DNA of 64,000 bases from Qipengyuania sp. ABI-127-1 (GCA_022953095.1 JALJCR010000003.1:402687-466686); one strand, 5' to 3'; counted from the first letter of the stretch, positions 1 to 10,550 are shown. Translations and numbers: made by a program. Notes: generated from the sequence alone by a model not told the origin.

Positions 1-3000
1 CCGAGCCCCAACCCGGTGGAGGAGCAGGAAGTCGACGCATCGGCGGAAGAGGGGCCGACCGAAGGCAGCGGCATGGCTGTCGATGCGGCGCCCGCGACGG
101 CCAATCCGGCAGCCGAGGCCGAGGACGAGCCATGGGACATCACCGCACCGCGCGGAGCGACGATCAGGCAGGTCCCGATCCGGACGGACGAAGGCACGTG
201 GATGGATGTCGACGTGTCGCCCGACGGGCGCATGCTGGCCTTCTCGCTGCTGGGCGATATCTACACCATGCCGATCACGGGCGGTGCGCCGACGCGCATT
301 GCCGACGGTCTCGCATGGGAAGTGCAGCCGCGCTTTTCGCCCGACGGTCGCCGGATCGCCTTCACCTCCGACCGCGGCGGCGGCGACAACATCTGGATCA
401 TGAATGCCGACGGGTCTGACAAGCGCCAGCTGACGAAGGAAGATTTCCGCCTTCTCAACCAGCCGAGCTGGTCGCCCGACGGGAACTACATCGTCGCCAA
501 GAAGCATTTCACCACCCAGCGCTCGCTCGGCACGGGTGAAATCTGGCTTTACCACGTTTCGGGCGGCGGCGGCGTCAAGCTGGTCAAGCGCGCCAGCGAG
601 ACGTTGCAGAAGGAACTGGGGGAGCCGGTTTATGCGCCGAACGGCGAGGCGATCTATTATTCGCGCAACGTCACCGGCGGCCCGATCTTCGAATATGCGC
701 AGGATTCGACGCAGGGCACCTTCGCGATCGAACGCTACGAGCTGGCCACCGGCGAGGTAACCACTGCCGCCAGCGGCTTCGGCGGCGCGGTGCGTCCGCA
801 ACCTTCGCCCGATGGCAACAGCCTCGCCTTCATCCGCCGCGACAAGGACCAGACCGAGCTGTGGGTCAAGGACCTTGCGACCGGCGAACAGCGCATGATC
901 TATGGCGATCTCGACATGGATATGCAGGAGACCTGGGCGGTCTATGGCTTCTATCCCCTGATGGACTGGACGCCCGACGGCAATTCGCTCGTGCTCTGGG
1001 CAGGCGGCAAATTGAAGCGTGTCGCCGCAGATGGCAGCGGCGCGCGCGACATTCCCTTCACCATTAACGACACGCGCGGCGTCGCCGATGCGCCTCACCC
1101 CGTGATCACGGTTTCGCCTGACAGTTTCACTGCAAAAATCCCGCGCTTTGCCAGCGTCTCGCCCGATGGCCGCACGGTCGTGTTCGAGAGCCTCGGCAGG
1201 CTCTATTCCAAGCCGGTAGCAGGCGGCACGGCGAGCCGCCTTACCTCGGGCAATGACGATGCGCTCGAGCTATGGCCTTCGTGGTCGCGCGACGGGCGCC
1301 GCATCACCTATGTCCGCTGGACCGATGCCGGGCTCGGCCAGATCATGACGGCCAATGCCAATGGCTCGGGGGCGAGGGCGGTCACTTCGATGCGCGGCCA
1401 TTACGCGAACCCGCGCTTTTCGCCCAATGGCAACACGATCGTGTTCGAAAAGCGATCGGGCGGATACCTGACCTCGCCAGAATTCTCGGAGAACGAGGGT
1501 GTCTATCGCGTCAGCGCCTCCGGCGGCACGCCCGAACTGATTGCGCGCGACACGTCGAACCCGCAATTCGGCGCCGATAGCGACCGCGTGTTCATGCTGG
1601 GCCGCAAGGATGGCAAGCTGCAACTGCTCTCCGCCGATCTCGACGGCGAAGCGCGGCAGGTCCACGCCGAGGGCGAACTGGCGACCGAATATCACGTCAG
1701 TCCGCGCGGCGATTTCGTTGCCTTTCGCGAGAATTACGAGGTCTTCGCCACGCCGCTTATGCCCGGTGGGCAGGCGGTGACGGTGGGCGAAAAGGCCAGC
1801 TCGCTGCCCGTGGTGCGCGCGTCGAAGGGCGGGGCGGATTATATCGGCTGGACGCAAGGCGGCGATATGCTGACCTGGTCGATGGGGCCGGTCCTCTACC
1901 GCGCCAGCATCGCCGCGATGTTCGCCAATGCGCCGAAGGACAAGGACGCACCCGAATTCGTCCCGCCGACCAGCGGGACTTCGCTCGAACGCATGGTCGC
2001 CGCCGACAAGCCGCGCGGCACGGTGGCGATCACCGGCGCGAAGATATTGACCATGGCGGGTGAGGGTGCGGGCGAGATCACCAATGGTACCATTGTCATC
2101 ATCGGCGACCGGATCGCCGCGATCGGTCCGGCGTCCTCGGTCCAGGTCCCGCAGGGTGCGAGAGTGATCGACGCAGCGGGCAAGACCATTATGCCGGGCC
2201 TGGTCGATGCGCATGCGCATGGGCCGCAAGGCACGGGCGATCTGGTGCCGCAGCAAAACTGGTCGCTGGTCCAGAACCTTGCGATGGGCACGACGACGAT
2301 CCATGATCCGTCCTCGCAGGCGAGCATGATCTTCGCCGCGGCCGAACGCCAGCGCGCGGGGTCGCTGCTCGCGCCACGCATCTTCTCGACGGCGGAAATC
2401 GTCTATGGGGCCAAGGCGCCGAGCGTCTATGCGCGGATCGACAGCTACGAGGATGCGCTGGCGCATATCCAGCGGATCAAGGCGCAGGGCGGCATTTCGA
2501 TCAAGAATTACAACCAGCCGCGGCGCGACCAGCGCCAGCAGGTGGTGGCCGCCGCGCGTGCGGAGAACATGCTGGTGGTGGCCGAAGGCGGATCGCTGTT
2601 CGGCATGGACATGAACCTCATCGCCGATGGCAATTCCACCCTCGAGCACAATGTTCCCGGCGAAGTCTTCTACGAGGATGTGCTGCAATTCTGGGCTGGG
2701 TCGAACGTCAATTACACGCCCACGCTGGTGGTGACCTATGGCGGCCTGGCCGGCGATCCTTACTGGCGGCAGGCGACCGATGTGTTCGCCAACCCGCTGA
2801 TGGTCCACACCCCGCCGCGCCAACTGATTGCGCAAACGGCACGGCGCGTGAAGGCGCCCGACTGGGCTTTCGTCGACGACGAGGCCGCGCGTGAGGCGAA
2901 GAAGCTCGCCCAGCGCGGGGTCAAGGTCAGCATTGGGGCGCATGGCCAGCAGGCCGGTGTCGCCGCCCATTGGGAGCTGTGGAGCTTTGCCCGGGGCGGC

Positions 3001-3252
3001 ATGTCGGCGGTCGAAGCGCTGCGGGCGGGAACGATCGAGCCTGCCAAATCGCTCGGCATGGAGCGCGATATCGGCAGTCTCGAAGTCGGCAAGCTGGCCG
3101 ATCTCATCGTCCTGGATGCCGATCCCAGCGAAAATATTCGCAATTCGGACAAGATCGACCGCGTGATGCTGGGCGGTCGCCTTTACGATGCGCGGACGAT
3201 GAACGAGGTCGAGACCGGCGACGCCCGGCGCCTGCCCTATTGGTGGGAATGA
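1..3252 (+). CDS. Amidohydrolase with N-terminal TolB/WD40-like beta-propeller (5' partial)
   Basis: The reading frame is open from base 1, so the true start and any signal peptide lie upstream; the first in-window start codon is a GTG at 16. The N-terminal ~600 residues carry repeated PD40/TolB propeller signatures (FSPDGRRIAFTSDRGG, SPDGNSLAFIR, FSPNGNTIVFEK). The C-terminal ~430 residues are an imidazolonepropionase-like amidohydrolase: PGLVDAHAH supplies the HxH metal ligands (H733/H735 counted from the GTG), with a later LEHN and SIGAHGQ and the typical ending LGMERDIGSLEVGKLADLIVLD. Fusions of this kind are usually periplasmic and annotated as peptidase or amidase-like hydrolases, but the substrate cannot be read here. 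It converges on the chemoreceptor at 3322, with a hairpin between them. Confidence 0.85.
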   Translation, partial: PSPNPVEEQEVDASAEEGPTEGSGMAVDAAPATANPAAEAEDEPWDITAPRGATIRQVPIRTDEGTWMDVDVSPDGRMLAFSLLGDIYTMPITGGAPTRIADGLAWEVQPRFSPDGRRIAFTSDRGGGDNIWIMNADGSDKRQLTKEDFRLLNQPSWSPDGNYIVAKKHFTTQRSLGTGEIWLYHVSGGGGVKLVKRASETLQKELGEPVYAPNGEAIYYSRNVTGGPIFEYAQDSTQGTFAIERYELATGEVTTAASGFGGAVRPQPSPDGNSLAFIRRDKDQTELWVKDLATGEQRMIYGDLDMDMQETWAVYGFYPLMDWTPDGNSLVLWAGGKLKRVAADGSGARDIPFTINDTRGVADAPHPVITVSPDSFTAKIPRFASVSPDGRTVVFESLGRLYSKPVAGGTASRLTSGNDDALELWPSWSRDGRRITYVRWTDAGLGQIMTANANGSGARAVTSMRGHYANPRFSPNGNTIVFEKRSGGYLTSPEFSENEGVYRVSASGGTPELIARDTSNPQFGADSDRVFMLGRKDGKLQLLSADLDGEARQVHAEGELATEYHVSPRGDFVAFRENYEVFATPLMPGGQAVTVGEKASSLPVVRASKGGADYIGWTQGGDMLTWSMGPVLYRASIAAMFANAPKDKDAPEFVPPTSGTSLERMVAADKPRGTVAITGAKILTMAGEGAGEITNGTIVIIGDRIAAIGPASSVQVPQGARVIDAAGKTIMPGLVDAHAHGPQGTGDLVPQQNWSLVQNLAMGTTTIHDPSSQASMIFAAAERQRAGSLLAPRIFSTAEIVYGAKAPSVYARIDSYEDALAHIQRIKAQGGISIKNYNQPRRDQRQQVVAAARAENMLVVAEGGSLFGMDMNLIADGNSTLEHNVPGEVFYEDVLQFWAGSNVNYTPTLVVTYGGLAGDPYWRQATDVFANPLMVHTPPRQLIAQTARRVKAPDWAFVDDEAAREAKKLAQRGVKVSIGAHGQQAGVAAHWELWSFARGGMSAVEALRAGTIEPAKSLGMERDIGSLEVGKLADLIVLDADPSENIRNSDKIDRVMLGGRLYDARTMNEVETGDARRLPYWWE

Positions 3253-3261
3253 CCCCGGCCG

Positions 3262-3300
3262 AGACGGGCGGTGCGGATTGCGGTTTCGCGCTGCCCGTCT
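3262..3300. terminator. Hairpin between convergent genes
   Basis: AGACGGGC (3262-3269) pairs exactly with GCCCGTCT (3293-3300) in the 69-base gap between the convergent amidohydrolase and chemoreceptor genes. There is no clear T-run on either side, so it is a possible bidirectional terminator by position and stem only. Confidence 0.4.
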
Positions 3301-3321
3301 GCCGGGCCTGCATGACGGCTT

Positions 3322-4665
3322 CTATTCCGCGCGGATCTGCCCCAAAAACGCCTCCACGCGCTGTTTGAGCGCGCTGGCCTGACCTTCTAGCTCGGTTGCC
3401 GAATTAAGCACTTGGCTTGCGGCGGTACCGGTGGTGAGGCTGGTTTCGCGGAATTCGTCGATATGCGATGCGACCTCGTCGGTCGAACGGGCGGCGAGAT
3501 CGATGCTGCGGGCGAGATCCTGCCCGGCGACCGATTGCTGGTCCACCGCGCTTGCAATCGAAATCGCGGTCGACTCGAGTTCCTTGATCTGCCCGGCGAT
3601 CGAACGCAGCGCGCCGACGCTGGCGCCGGTCGAATCCTGCATTGCCCGGATCTGGGCGGCCACGTCCTCGGTCGCGCGGCTGGTCTGGGCGGCCAGTTCC
3701 TTGACCTCGCTGGCGACCACCGCGAAGCCGCGGCCTGCCTCCCCGCCGCGCGCCGCCTCGATCGAGGCGTTGAGGGCGAGCAGGTTGGTGCGCTGGGCGA
3801 TCGACTGGATCAACTCGACGATTTGCCCGACCTGGTCCGCCGAAACCGCAAGGGCGGAAATGGTCTCGTCGGCCCCGTTGGCGGCGTCGGTCGCCTTGCG
3901 CGCCAGTTCGGCCGAATGGGCCGCCTGACGGCTGATTTCACCGATCGACAGGGCGAATTCGTCGGAGGCCGCCGCCGCGGCGGTCACGCCATTATTCGCC
4001 TGGTTCATCGACTGGGAAACGCGCTGCGACTGATCGGCTGCACGCTCCGCGCTGGTTGCCATCCCCGAGGCGGTCACATTCAGTTGGCTCGCCGCAGTCG
4101 CCACGCCGCTGACCACATCTGCGACTTCACTCTCGAAGGCGCCGGCCATGCGCATCAGTTCAGTCTTGCGTTTTTCCGCCGCTTCCTTGCGGTCGGCGAA
4201 TAGTTCGTCGAGCTTGTGACCGGATTTCAGAAACACTTCCAGCGATCGGGCAAGATCGCCGATTTCGTCTTCGCGGTCGAGTCCTGCCACCTCGATGTCG
4301 CGGGAGCCCCGGGCCAGGCGCGACATGCCGTGCGACACGCGGAGAAAGGGTTCGATGACCTGATCGAGTATCAATTTGAGGCTTACGATGCCGCCGGCAA
4401 GAGATGTTGCGGCGATGGTAATCACCGCGAAACGGGCCGTTTCCGCAAATTCGGGATAGGTCAGACCGATGGCGGCGAGAACCGCAATCACGAGCAGGCC
4501 GCCGAGCGTGATACCCAATGCCAGCTTTGCCTTGCGCGCCAACGACAAATCCATGAACCAGCGCGACAGCGCCGAATTGCGAGTTCGCGATTGCGAATAG
4601 TCTATATCGACATCCGCGATTTCCTGGACCAACTCGTCGGCCATGATCGAACTGTATGCGGTCAT
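3322..4665 (-). CDS. Methyl-accepting chemotaxis protein with almost no periplasmic domain
   Basis: 447-residue chemoreceptor. Two membrane helices (about residues 48-70 and 78-101) are separated by only about eight residues, so it has no real extracytoplasmic sensor. A HAMP segment follows, then the MCP signalling coiled coil with the conserved hairpin tip ([20 protein letters not shown], then [15 protein letters not shown]). It ends without a CheR/CheB-docking pentapeptide. An alternative start is the internal Met8. It is the last gene of the chemotaxis cluster, 57 bases after a second receptor with a nearly identical signalling domain. It may sense membrane or cytoplasmic state, or act through other receptors; that is inference. 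Confidence 0.92.
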   Translation of the reverse strand: MTAYSSIMADELVQEIADVDIDYSQSRTRNSALSRWFMDLSLARKAKLALGITLGGLLVIAVLAAIGLTYPEFAETARFAVITIAATSLAGGIVSLKLILDQVIEPFLRVSHGMSRLARGSRDIEVAGLDREDEIGDLARSLEVFLKSGHKLDELFADRKEAAEKRKTELMRMAGAFESEVADVVSGVATAASQLNVTASGMATSAERAADQSQRVSQSMNQANNGVTAAAAASDEFALSIGEISRQAAHSAELARKATDAANGADETISALAVSADQVGQIVELIQSIAQRTNLLALNASIEAARGGEAGRGFAVVASEVKELAAQTSRATEDVAAQIRAMQDSTGASVGALRSIAGQIKELESTAISIASAVDQQSVAGQDLARSIDLAARSTDEVASHIDEFRETSLTTGTAASQVLNSATELEGQASALKQRVEAFLGQIRAE

Positions 4666-4722
4666 CCCCGTTTACCCCTTTAAGGCTGCGTCAACCGTAA
4701 GGGCGGATTGCTTGCAATCGAG

Positions 4723-6525
4723 TTAAGCGGCGCGCACGTGTTGAAGGAATTGCGACACCTGCGTCTGAAGTGTCATCGCCTGAGCCTCGAGCTCGGTCGA
4801 GGAATTGAGCACCTGGCTGGCGGCCGCTCCGGTCGCGTAGCTGGTCTCGCGAACCTGCACGATATTGGATGACACTTCGTCGGCGGATCGTGCGGCAAGG
4901 TCGATGCTGCGGGCGAGATCCTGCCCGGCTACCGATTGCTGATCCACCGCGCTGGCGATCGATGTGGCGGTACTTTCGAGTTCCTTGATCTGCTCGGCGA
5001 TCGAGCGCAACGCGCCGACGCTGGCACCGGTGGAATCCTGCATGGCGCGGATCTGCTCGGCGACTTCCTCGGTCGCGCGGCTGGTCTGGGTGGCCAGTTC
5101 CTTGACCTCGCTGGCGACCACCGCGAAGCCGCGCCCCGCTTCCCCTCCACGGGCCGCCTCGATTGAAGCGTTGAGGGCGAGCAGGTTGGTGCGCTGGGCG
5201 ATCGACTGGATCAGTTCGACGATCTGGCCGATCTGGTCCGCCGAAACGGAGAGGGCGGAAATGGTTTGGTCGGCACCGCTGGCGGCAGCGGTTGCCTTGC
5301 GTGCCAAGGCAGCCGAATGGGACGCCTGGCGGCTGATTTCGCCGATCGACATGGCGAATTCGTCCGAGGCGGCGGCGGCAGCGGTCACACCATTCGATGC
5401 CTGCTCCATCGAATCGGTGACATTGGTCGTCTGGACGGATGCCTGCTCGGCGGTGGAAGCCATCGAGTCGGCCGTGGTCTTGAGCTGAGCGGAGGCAGAC
5501 GCCACCCCGTTGACCACTTCGCCCACAGTCGTTTTGAACCGCTGCGCGAAGCGCGCCATTTCCTGTCTGCGTTCCTTGCGCAGGGCTTCACGTTCCTGCG
5601 CCATGCTCTCGATCTGTCTTGCTGCCTGAAGGAATACCTCCAGCGCACGGGCGAGGTCGCCGATTTCATCGTGGCGGTGTGTGGCAGGGATATGGATGTC
5701 CTTTTCCCCATCGGCGAGGCGCGTTGCGACCGCGGTCATCCGGCCAAGGGTCTGCGATACGTCGCGGCCGAGGAAGCGCGCGCTCATCCAGACAGTGGCA
5801 ATTCCGGTGGCGGCGACGACGAAGAAGGCAACGAACAACCACATGATCATGGTTTGCGAACGCGCATCGGATACTTTTCCGATCGCTTCGATGTCCTCGC
5901 GGGTCTTCATGGCCCGGTCCACGAAGTCCTGGCCCTCGAAATAGACGCTGTCGGCGAATTCCTGCCATTGCGTTTGTGAGCCGCGCGATTGCTGCGCTGC
6001 CTCGACCCGTGTTCGCATCGAGGCCAGCATCGCGTTGAGCTGCTCGATCTGTGGCAGGAGGATCGGCGCGGCTTCGGTGACGTGATTTGCCAATCGGCTG
6101 AGATCGCGGTCGGTCTCGGTGAAAGCATCCTGCGCCGAGACGAGATCATTGCGATCTCCCGAAACGGCATAGCGCTGTACGAAGACAAGACCTTCATTGG
6201 TGTCCGCCACCATCCGTTCGCTCAGAAGGGCAGCGGCCGAGATTTCCATTCGCTCGGCCCGCGCACCGAGCGCGAAATATCCGCCCAGAAGCGTTGCGAT
6301 CAGGCAGAGCAACACCACTGCGGCATTGCCTATCGAAATCGCCCGCAGCTTTCCGCCGACCGAAAGGCGCGACGGCCATCGGGCGGTAGTCTGCGCGTCG
6401 ATCCCTCCATCGCTGGGATGCGCCCGAGCGGACGCTGCGCGCGACGCGGTTTCCCTCGGGCGATCCTCGGGAGATATCTCGTGTTCGGCGACCATGCCGT
6501 TGACCATGTCCTGGAGCGCGCTCAT
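4723..6525 (-). CDS. Methyl-accepting chemotaxis protein with periplasmic helical sensor
   Basis: 600-residue receptor. A ~60-residue cytoplasmic leader is followed by TM1 (about 64-86), a ~138-residue periplasmic region predicted to be a helical bundle and resembling CHASE3/4HB sensors, TM2 (about 225-248), HAMP and the MCP signalling domain ([20 protein letters not shown]). The signalling half is almost the same as the neighbouring receptor's, at the DNA level too, while the sensor halves are unrelated. Its ATG overlaps the stop of the upstream GGDEF-EAL gene by four bases (ATGA), so the two are translationally coupled. No C-terminal pentapeptide is seen. The ligand is unknown. Confidence 0.93.
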   Translation of the reverse strand: MSALQDMVNGMVAEHEISPEDRPRETASRAASARAHPSDGGIDAQTTARWPSRLSVGGKLRAISIGNAAVVLLCLIATLLGGYFALGARAERMEISAAALLSERMVADTNEGLVFVQRYAVSGDRNDLVSAQDAFTETDRDLSRLANHVTEAAPILLPQIEQLNAMLASMRTRVEAAQQSRGSQTQWQEFADSVYFEGQDFVDRAMKTREDIEAIGKVSDARSQTMIMWLFVAFFVVAATGIATVWMSARFLGRDVSQTLGRMTAVATRLADGEKDIHIPATHRHDEIGDLARALEVFLQAARQIESMAQEREALRKERRQEMARFAQRFKTTVGEVVNGVASASAQLKTTADSMASTAEQASVQTTNVTDSMEQASNGVTAAAAASDEFAMSIGEISRQASHSAALARKATAAASGADQTISALSVSADQIGQIVELIQSIAQRTNLLALNASIEAARGGEAGRGFAVVASEVKELATQTSRATEEVAEQIRAMQDSTGASVGALRSIAEQIKELESTATSIASAVDQQSVAGQDLARSIDLAARSADEVSSNIVQVRETSYATGAAASQVLNSSTELEAQAMTLQTQVSQFLQHVRAA

Positions 6526-8060
6526 GCGACTTTTTCATTCCTGTTACTGGAGAGGTTCGGAAGTCCGGCCGGCTTGCCGAGATGCTGGGCGATGTCTTCC
6601 GCCGGCATGGCCTTGAAGTAGAGCCAGCCCTGGATTTGATCGCATCCCGCGGCACGGACCATGGCCGCCTGCTCTTCGGTTTCGACGCCTTCCGCAGTCA
6701 CAGCCATCTTCATGGCGCGCGCGACGGTGATGCTGGAAAGCATCATTGCCCGGCTGCCTTCGTCCTCGCTCGCCTGAACCACAAGGCTGCGATCGAGCTT
6801 CAGCTTCTCGAAGCGGAACTGCCGCAGGAAACCGATCGAGGCATAGCCGGTACCGAAATCGTCGAGCGAGATTTTCACGCCGAAGCGCCGGACCACCGCC
6901 AGACTGCGTTCCGCGACCACGGGTTCGAGTACGAGGCAGGTTTCGGTGATCTCCAGCTCGAGGCGTTCGGGGTCGAAGCCGGTTTCCTCGAGGATGTGGC
7001 CGAGCTGGATCGGGAATTCCGGATTGCGCAATTGGGCGGCCGAAATATTGACCGACAGCGTAATGTCGTCCCAGGCGAGCGCATCGCAACATGCCTTGCG
7101 CAAAACCCAAAGGCCGATCGAGTTGATCAGCCCGCTTTCCTCGGCCACTGGAATGAAGATGTTCGGGCCGACATGTTTCCCGTCGGGGCGTTCCCATCTC
7201 AACAGGCATTCCACTGCCACGATCCGGCGTGAATGGCTGTCGACGAGCGGTTGGTAGTTGAGGCGAAACTCGTTCCTTGCCAGCGCTTCGCGAAGCTCGT
7301 CATTCATCTCTCTGAGCTGTTCGCGGCTCTTGTCGAAACTCGAGCTGAACCATGTGCAGCGCATCTTGCCGCCGCGTTTGGAAGCATACATTGCGATATC
7401 GGCGCGCCGGAGCAGTTCGGACGACGCGACCTCTTCGCGGGGGCTATGGCGGGCAAGGCCCATGCTCGCCCCCAGAGTAAGCCTGCGGTCCTCCACCTGG
7501 ACGGGTTTGGCAAGGCGTTCGATAATGCGCCGACACACCCCCTCGAGGAGCGTGCCTGCAACCGGACCGCCGATCATCATCGCGTATTCGTCGCCGCCGA
7601 GGCGGTAGACCCGGGCTTCGCCATCGCTGACCTGCTTGAAGATTTCGGCGCATTCGCGGATCGCCGCATCGCCGACGAAGTGACCATAGTGGTCGTTTAT
7701 CAGCTTGAAACCGTCGAGATCGATCATGGCGAGGGCGACTTCGTGGCCCTGTCTGTATTCATGCTGGATATCGGAATGCAGCGCACGGCGATTGGGCAGA
7801 AGTGTCAGACTGTCGCTGCGAGAAAGCTGTTCGACGCGGCGGATGTAGCGGATCCCGATAAATGCTGAAATCGCGGCTGCGATGCTGAACGCCACGGCGC
7901 CGAAAACGAGGATCGAGGACGAAGTCGCGAAGCCGAGAAAGCGATTGGCCAAGGCCACGGACCATGTCAGGAGAAAACTCCCGCCCAGCGCCGCCATGGG
8001 GCCAAATAGGATGGCCCGCGTACCGTCGCTCGCATGCGAGATGTCCGTGCTGGCAGTCAT
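6522..8060 (-). CDS. Membrane-anchored GGDEF-EAL protein (c-di-GMP turnover)
   Basis: 512 residues: two N-terminal membrane helices (about 17-40 and 47-71) with no separate sensor domain, a GGDEF domain with intact active-site motif [10 protein letters not shown] (GGDEY at 155-159), then an EAL domain with ECL in the ExL position (VAVECLLRW, about 284-286), DDFGTGYAS and KLDRSLV. The key residues for both diguanylate cyclase and phosphodiesterase activity are present, so the net direction cannot be decided from sequence. It lies between cheR and the two receptors on the same strand and overlaps the first receptor by four bases. That arrangement implies that chemoreceptor signalling and c-di-GMP are controlled together. 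Confidence 0.92.
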   Translation of the reverse strand: MTASTDISHASDGTRAILFGPMAALGGSFLLTWSVALANRFLGFATSSSILVFGAVAFSIAAAISAFIGIRYIRRVEQLSRSDSLTLLPNRRALHSDIQHEYRQGHEVALAMIDLDGFKLINDHYGHFVGDAAIRECAEIFKQVSDGEARVYRLGGDEYAMMIGGPVAGTLLEGVCRRIIERLAKPVQVEDRRLTLGASMGLARHSPREEVASSELLRRADIAMYASKRGGKMRCTWFSSSFDKSREQLREMNDELREALARNEFRLNYQPLVDSHSRRIVAVECLLRWERPDGKHVGPNIFIPVAEESGLINSIGLWVLRKACCDALAWDDITLSVNISAAQLRNPEFPIQLGHILEETGFDPERLELEITETCLVLEPVVAERSLAVVRRFGVKISLDDFGTGYASIGFLRQFRFEKLKLDRSLVVQASEDEGSRAMMLSSITVARAMKMAVTAEGVETEEQAAMVRAAGCDQIQGWLYFKAMPAEDIAQHLGKPAGLPNLSSNRNEKVA

Positions 8061-8165
8061 CCTTCCCGACGCGTCCCTCTTACGACCCTTGGCGACGGAG
8101 TAAATTGCATTCGCTAAAGAAGCGTAAACCGGCGGTTTACCTTGTCCTGTCGTCGTCCTTGCGGG

Positions 8166-9029
8166 CTAGGTGGCCGCTGCGCGCAGGCGCGGCCGGAGAT
8201 TCGCCCGCTCCGCCAGAACAGGGCTGTAAAGCGAGGATCCGAACTCTGCCGGTTTGAATTTCGCGGTCTGCCCCACCACGGTTTCCCCCGCGCCGAGCAT
8301 CAGCCATCCATCGGGGGCGATACCGCTGGCCAGCCTGTCGAAGGCGACGGCGCGCGTTTCGGGATCGAAATAGAGCAGCACGTTTCGGCACATGACCAGA
8401 TCGAAGCGGCCCGGCGGTGGCGGAGCATTGAGGATGTTGTGTTGCTGGAACCGGGTCATGGACCGGATGCTGTCGATCGCCTGCCAATGGCCGTTGTCCT
8501 CGACGAAGAAATTCAGCATTTGAGAGACGCTGATCCCGCGCTGGATTTCGAATTGGGTGTAGCACCCGCTGCGGGCATGATCGATCGCCTTGCCTGAAAC
8601 ATCGGTGCCGAGAATCTCGATCTTCCAGTCTTTCCACCGGTTGGGCTGTTCGGCGAATATCATCGCCAGGGTCAACGCTTCCTGCCCTGTCGAACAGCCC
8701 GCCGACCAGATGGTCAGCCGCTTCTTCCCGTCCCGCTTGCGCGCGAGATCGGGCAGGACCTGATTGGCCAGCACCGAGAAATAGGCCTGATCGCGGAAGA
8801 AATAGGTTTCGTTGTTGAGCAATGCCTCGACCACCCGCGTAGCGAGATGGCGTTCGCCGGGGCGCTCGAGCATGCATGCGAGCTGGTCTACATTCTCTAT
8901 GCCGAACTCGCGGAACAGGCCGGCAAGGGCGCTCGACACACGCCAGCGGCGCCCTTCCGTCAGTTGCTGTCCCGTACGCTGCGCAAGTAAATCGCCGATA
9001 ATCCGATGCGCGGCGTCGTCTATCGCCAT
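8166..9029 (-). CDS. cheR: Chemotaxis protein methyltransferase CheR
   Basis: 287 residues from the ATG at 9029. This start overlaps the cheB stop by ten bases and gives a protein of normal CheR length; a longer open frame upstream is only the antisense-like tail of cheB. It transfers methyl groups from S-adenosylmethionine to glutamates of chemoreceptors. The CheR N-terminal helical domain contains NNETYFFRD. The SAM-binding motif is IWSAGCSTGQEAL (about 108-119), and FDLVMCRNVLLYFD marks the C-terminal side of the Rossmann domain. The usual GEEPY after the Cys-Ser-Thr is GQEAL here, a mild divergence. Confidence 0.93.
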   Translation of the reverse strand: MAIDDAAHRIIGDLLAQRTGQQLTEGRRWRVSSALAGLFREFGIENVDQLACMLERPGERHLATRVVEALLNNETYFFRDQAYFSVLANQVLPDLARKRDGKKRLTIWSAGCSTGQEALTLAMIFAEQPNRWKDWKIEILGTDVSGKAIDHARSGCYTQFEIQRGISVSQMLNFFVEDNGHWQAIDSIRSMTRFQQHNILNAPPPPGRFDLVMCRNVLLYFDPETRAVAFDRLASGIAPDGWLMLGAGETVVGQTAKFKPAEFGSSLYSPVLAERANLRPRLRAAAT

Positions 9030-10117
9030 GCGTCGGCTCCCGCGCCAGACAGCAATTTGTCGGCAAGGTCGGCGGGGGGCAGGACGGCGCTGGCAAGGCC
9101 CAATTCGGTAACGGCACGGGGCATGCCCCAGACTGCGCAGGTTTCGGCGCTCTGCGCGAAAATCGTGCCGCCGGCCGATGCGATGGATTGCGCGCCGTCG
9201 GTTCCGTCGCGCCCCATGCCGGACAAGAGTACCGCCGCGACATGTCCGTCGTAAGCTTCGGCCAGGGTCTCGAACATCGGATCGACCGATGGCATGCACC
9301 CGCTTTTGACCGGATGGTAGGCCAGTCCCAGCACGCGGCAGCCCGTTGATTTGCGGGCAACCATATGGCCGTGGCCCGGTGCGATATAGATCTTGCCTCG
9401 TTCGATCTCGATCCCTTCATCCGCAAGGATCGCGTCGCGGCCTGCGGCCAGTTTCATTTGCTGCGCGAAGACCGGGATGAAGCTGGAGGGCAGATGCTGG
9501 GTGATCAGGATCGGCAGATCGAAATTGGCCGGTATCTGGCGCAGGAACAGGTTCAATGCATGGATGCCGCCTGTCGAAGCGCCGATGGCCACGACCTTGG
9601 GGGGCTTGCCTGCCCCCTTCCTGGTGCCCGAGGCCCGGACCATCTCGGACGGGCCGGGTTCCGAAACACCCTTGAGCGCCCGGATCTTGTCGAGCAGAGT
9701 GGATTTGTATTCATCATCGAAACCGCCGGGGCGGGGCTTGAGCATGGTATCCGCAGCGCCCAAAGACAGGGCGCTCACCGTTGCTTCCGCGCCATCGGCG
9801 GTGAGCGAGGAAATCACCAGAACCTGCGTGTCGGGCGCCGCTTCGAGGATTTTGGGCAGCGCTTCCAATCCGCCCATTCCCGGCATTTCCAGATCCAGCA
9901 GGATCACGTCCGGCTTGACCGAAGCGAGTTCGGCGAGGCCGCTTTCCGCAGTGCTTGCGGTTGCCACGATGCGCATGTCGTTTTCCTGGGCGATCATGCG
10001 CGAAAAGACCGTGCGGACGGTGAGTGAATCGTCGACGATCATGACTCTCACCGGATCGGCGCAGGACTTGTCCTGTGTATCCGATGTCAGGTCTGCGGAA
10101 TTGAAGAGTGCGCCCAT
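9020..10117 (-). CDS. cheB: Chemotaxis response regulator/protein-glutamate methylesterase CheB
   Basis: 365 residues. The N-terminal receiver has acidic D29/D30 and phosphoacceptor D75 (ILLDLEMPGMGG). The C-terminal methylesterase has the catalytic triad visible as S181 in VAIGASTGG, H208 in ITQHLP and D304 in SGMGRDGTDG. It removes methyl groups from receptors when phosphorylated by CheA. It sits 11 bases after cheY and overlaps cheR by ten bases (ATGGCGATAG), a compact adaptation pair. Confidence 0.95.
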   Translation of the reverse strand: MGALFNSADLTSDTQDKSCADPVRVMIVDDSLTVRTVFSRMIAQENDMRIVATASTAESGLAELASVKPDVILLDLEMPGMGGLEALPKILEAAPDTQVLVISSLTADGAEATVSALSLGAADTMLKPRPGGFDDEYKSTLLDKIRALKGVSEPGPSEMVRASGTRKGAGKPPKVVAIGASTGGIHALNLFLRQIPANFDLPILITQHLPSSFIPVFAQQMKLAAGRDAILADEGIEIERGKIYIAPGHGHMVARKSTGCRVLGLAYHPVKSGCMPSVDPMFETLAEAYDGHVAAVLLSGMGRDGTDGAQSIASAGGTIFAQSAETCAVWGMPRAVTELGLASAVLPPADLADKLLSGAGADAWR

Positions 10118-10128
10118 TTCGAGCCTCC

Positions 10129-10494
10129 TCAGGCCATTCCGACAAGCTGCAGCTTGATCTGCAGGGTTTCGTGATCGAAGGGCTTCATGACGTATTCGTC
10201 GGCCCCCGCGCTGATTGCCTCGCGAATGTGGGCGACATCGTTTTCCGTAGTGCAGAACACCACCTTGGGCTTGTCCCCGCCCTCGCGCTGTCGCAACTGG
10301 GTGATGAATTCGATACCGGTCATGACGGGCATGTTCCAGTCCAGAAGGACTACGTCGGGCATGCCGTCATTGCATTTGTCGAGGCCTTCCTGGCCGTTTT
10401 CAGCCTCTTCGACAGTGAAGCCGAGAGTTTCGAGAATGTGCCTCGAAACCTTCCGGATGACGCGCGAATCATCGACGATTAGGCAGGATTTCAT
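10129..10494 (-). CDS. cheY: Single-domain response regulator CheY
   Basis: 121 residues, entirely one receiver domain. Acidic pair D8/D9 (LIVDDS), phosphoacceptor D52 (LLDWNMPVMTG), switch Thr in FCTTEND and Lys104 in VMKPF are all present. It carries the CheA phosphoryl signal to its output target, normally the flagellar motor, but no motor genes lie in this window. It follows cheW after 56 bases and precedes cheB by 11. Confidence 0.93.
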   Translation of the reverse strand: MKSCLIVDDSRVIRKVSRHILETLGFTVEEAENGQEGLDKCNDGMPDVVLLDWNMPVMTGIEFITQLRQREGGDKPKVVFCTTENDVAHIREAISAGADEYVMKPFDHETLQIKLQLVGMA

Positions 10495-10550
10495 TTCTAT
10501 GACCTCTGGAGTGTTCGGCTGGTTGCTAGCGCCTGTAGGTAACTATTCGC

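Noticed and set aside
1270..2970. 566-codon open frame antisense to the amidohydrolase gene
   Set aside because: It is the reverse-strand shadow of a GC-rich gene: Arg/His/Asp-rich, no domain signature, while the sense frame carries clear propeller and amidohydrolase motifs.
7203..7212. ECL instead of EAL in the GGDEF-EAL protein as a sign of inactivity
   Set aside because: The middle position of the motif is variable (ExL) in active enzymes, and the other EAL catalytic motifs are present.
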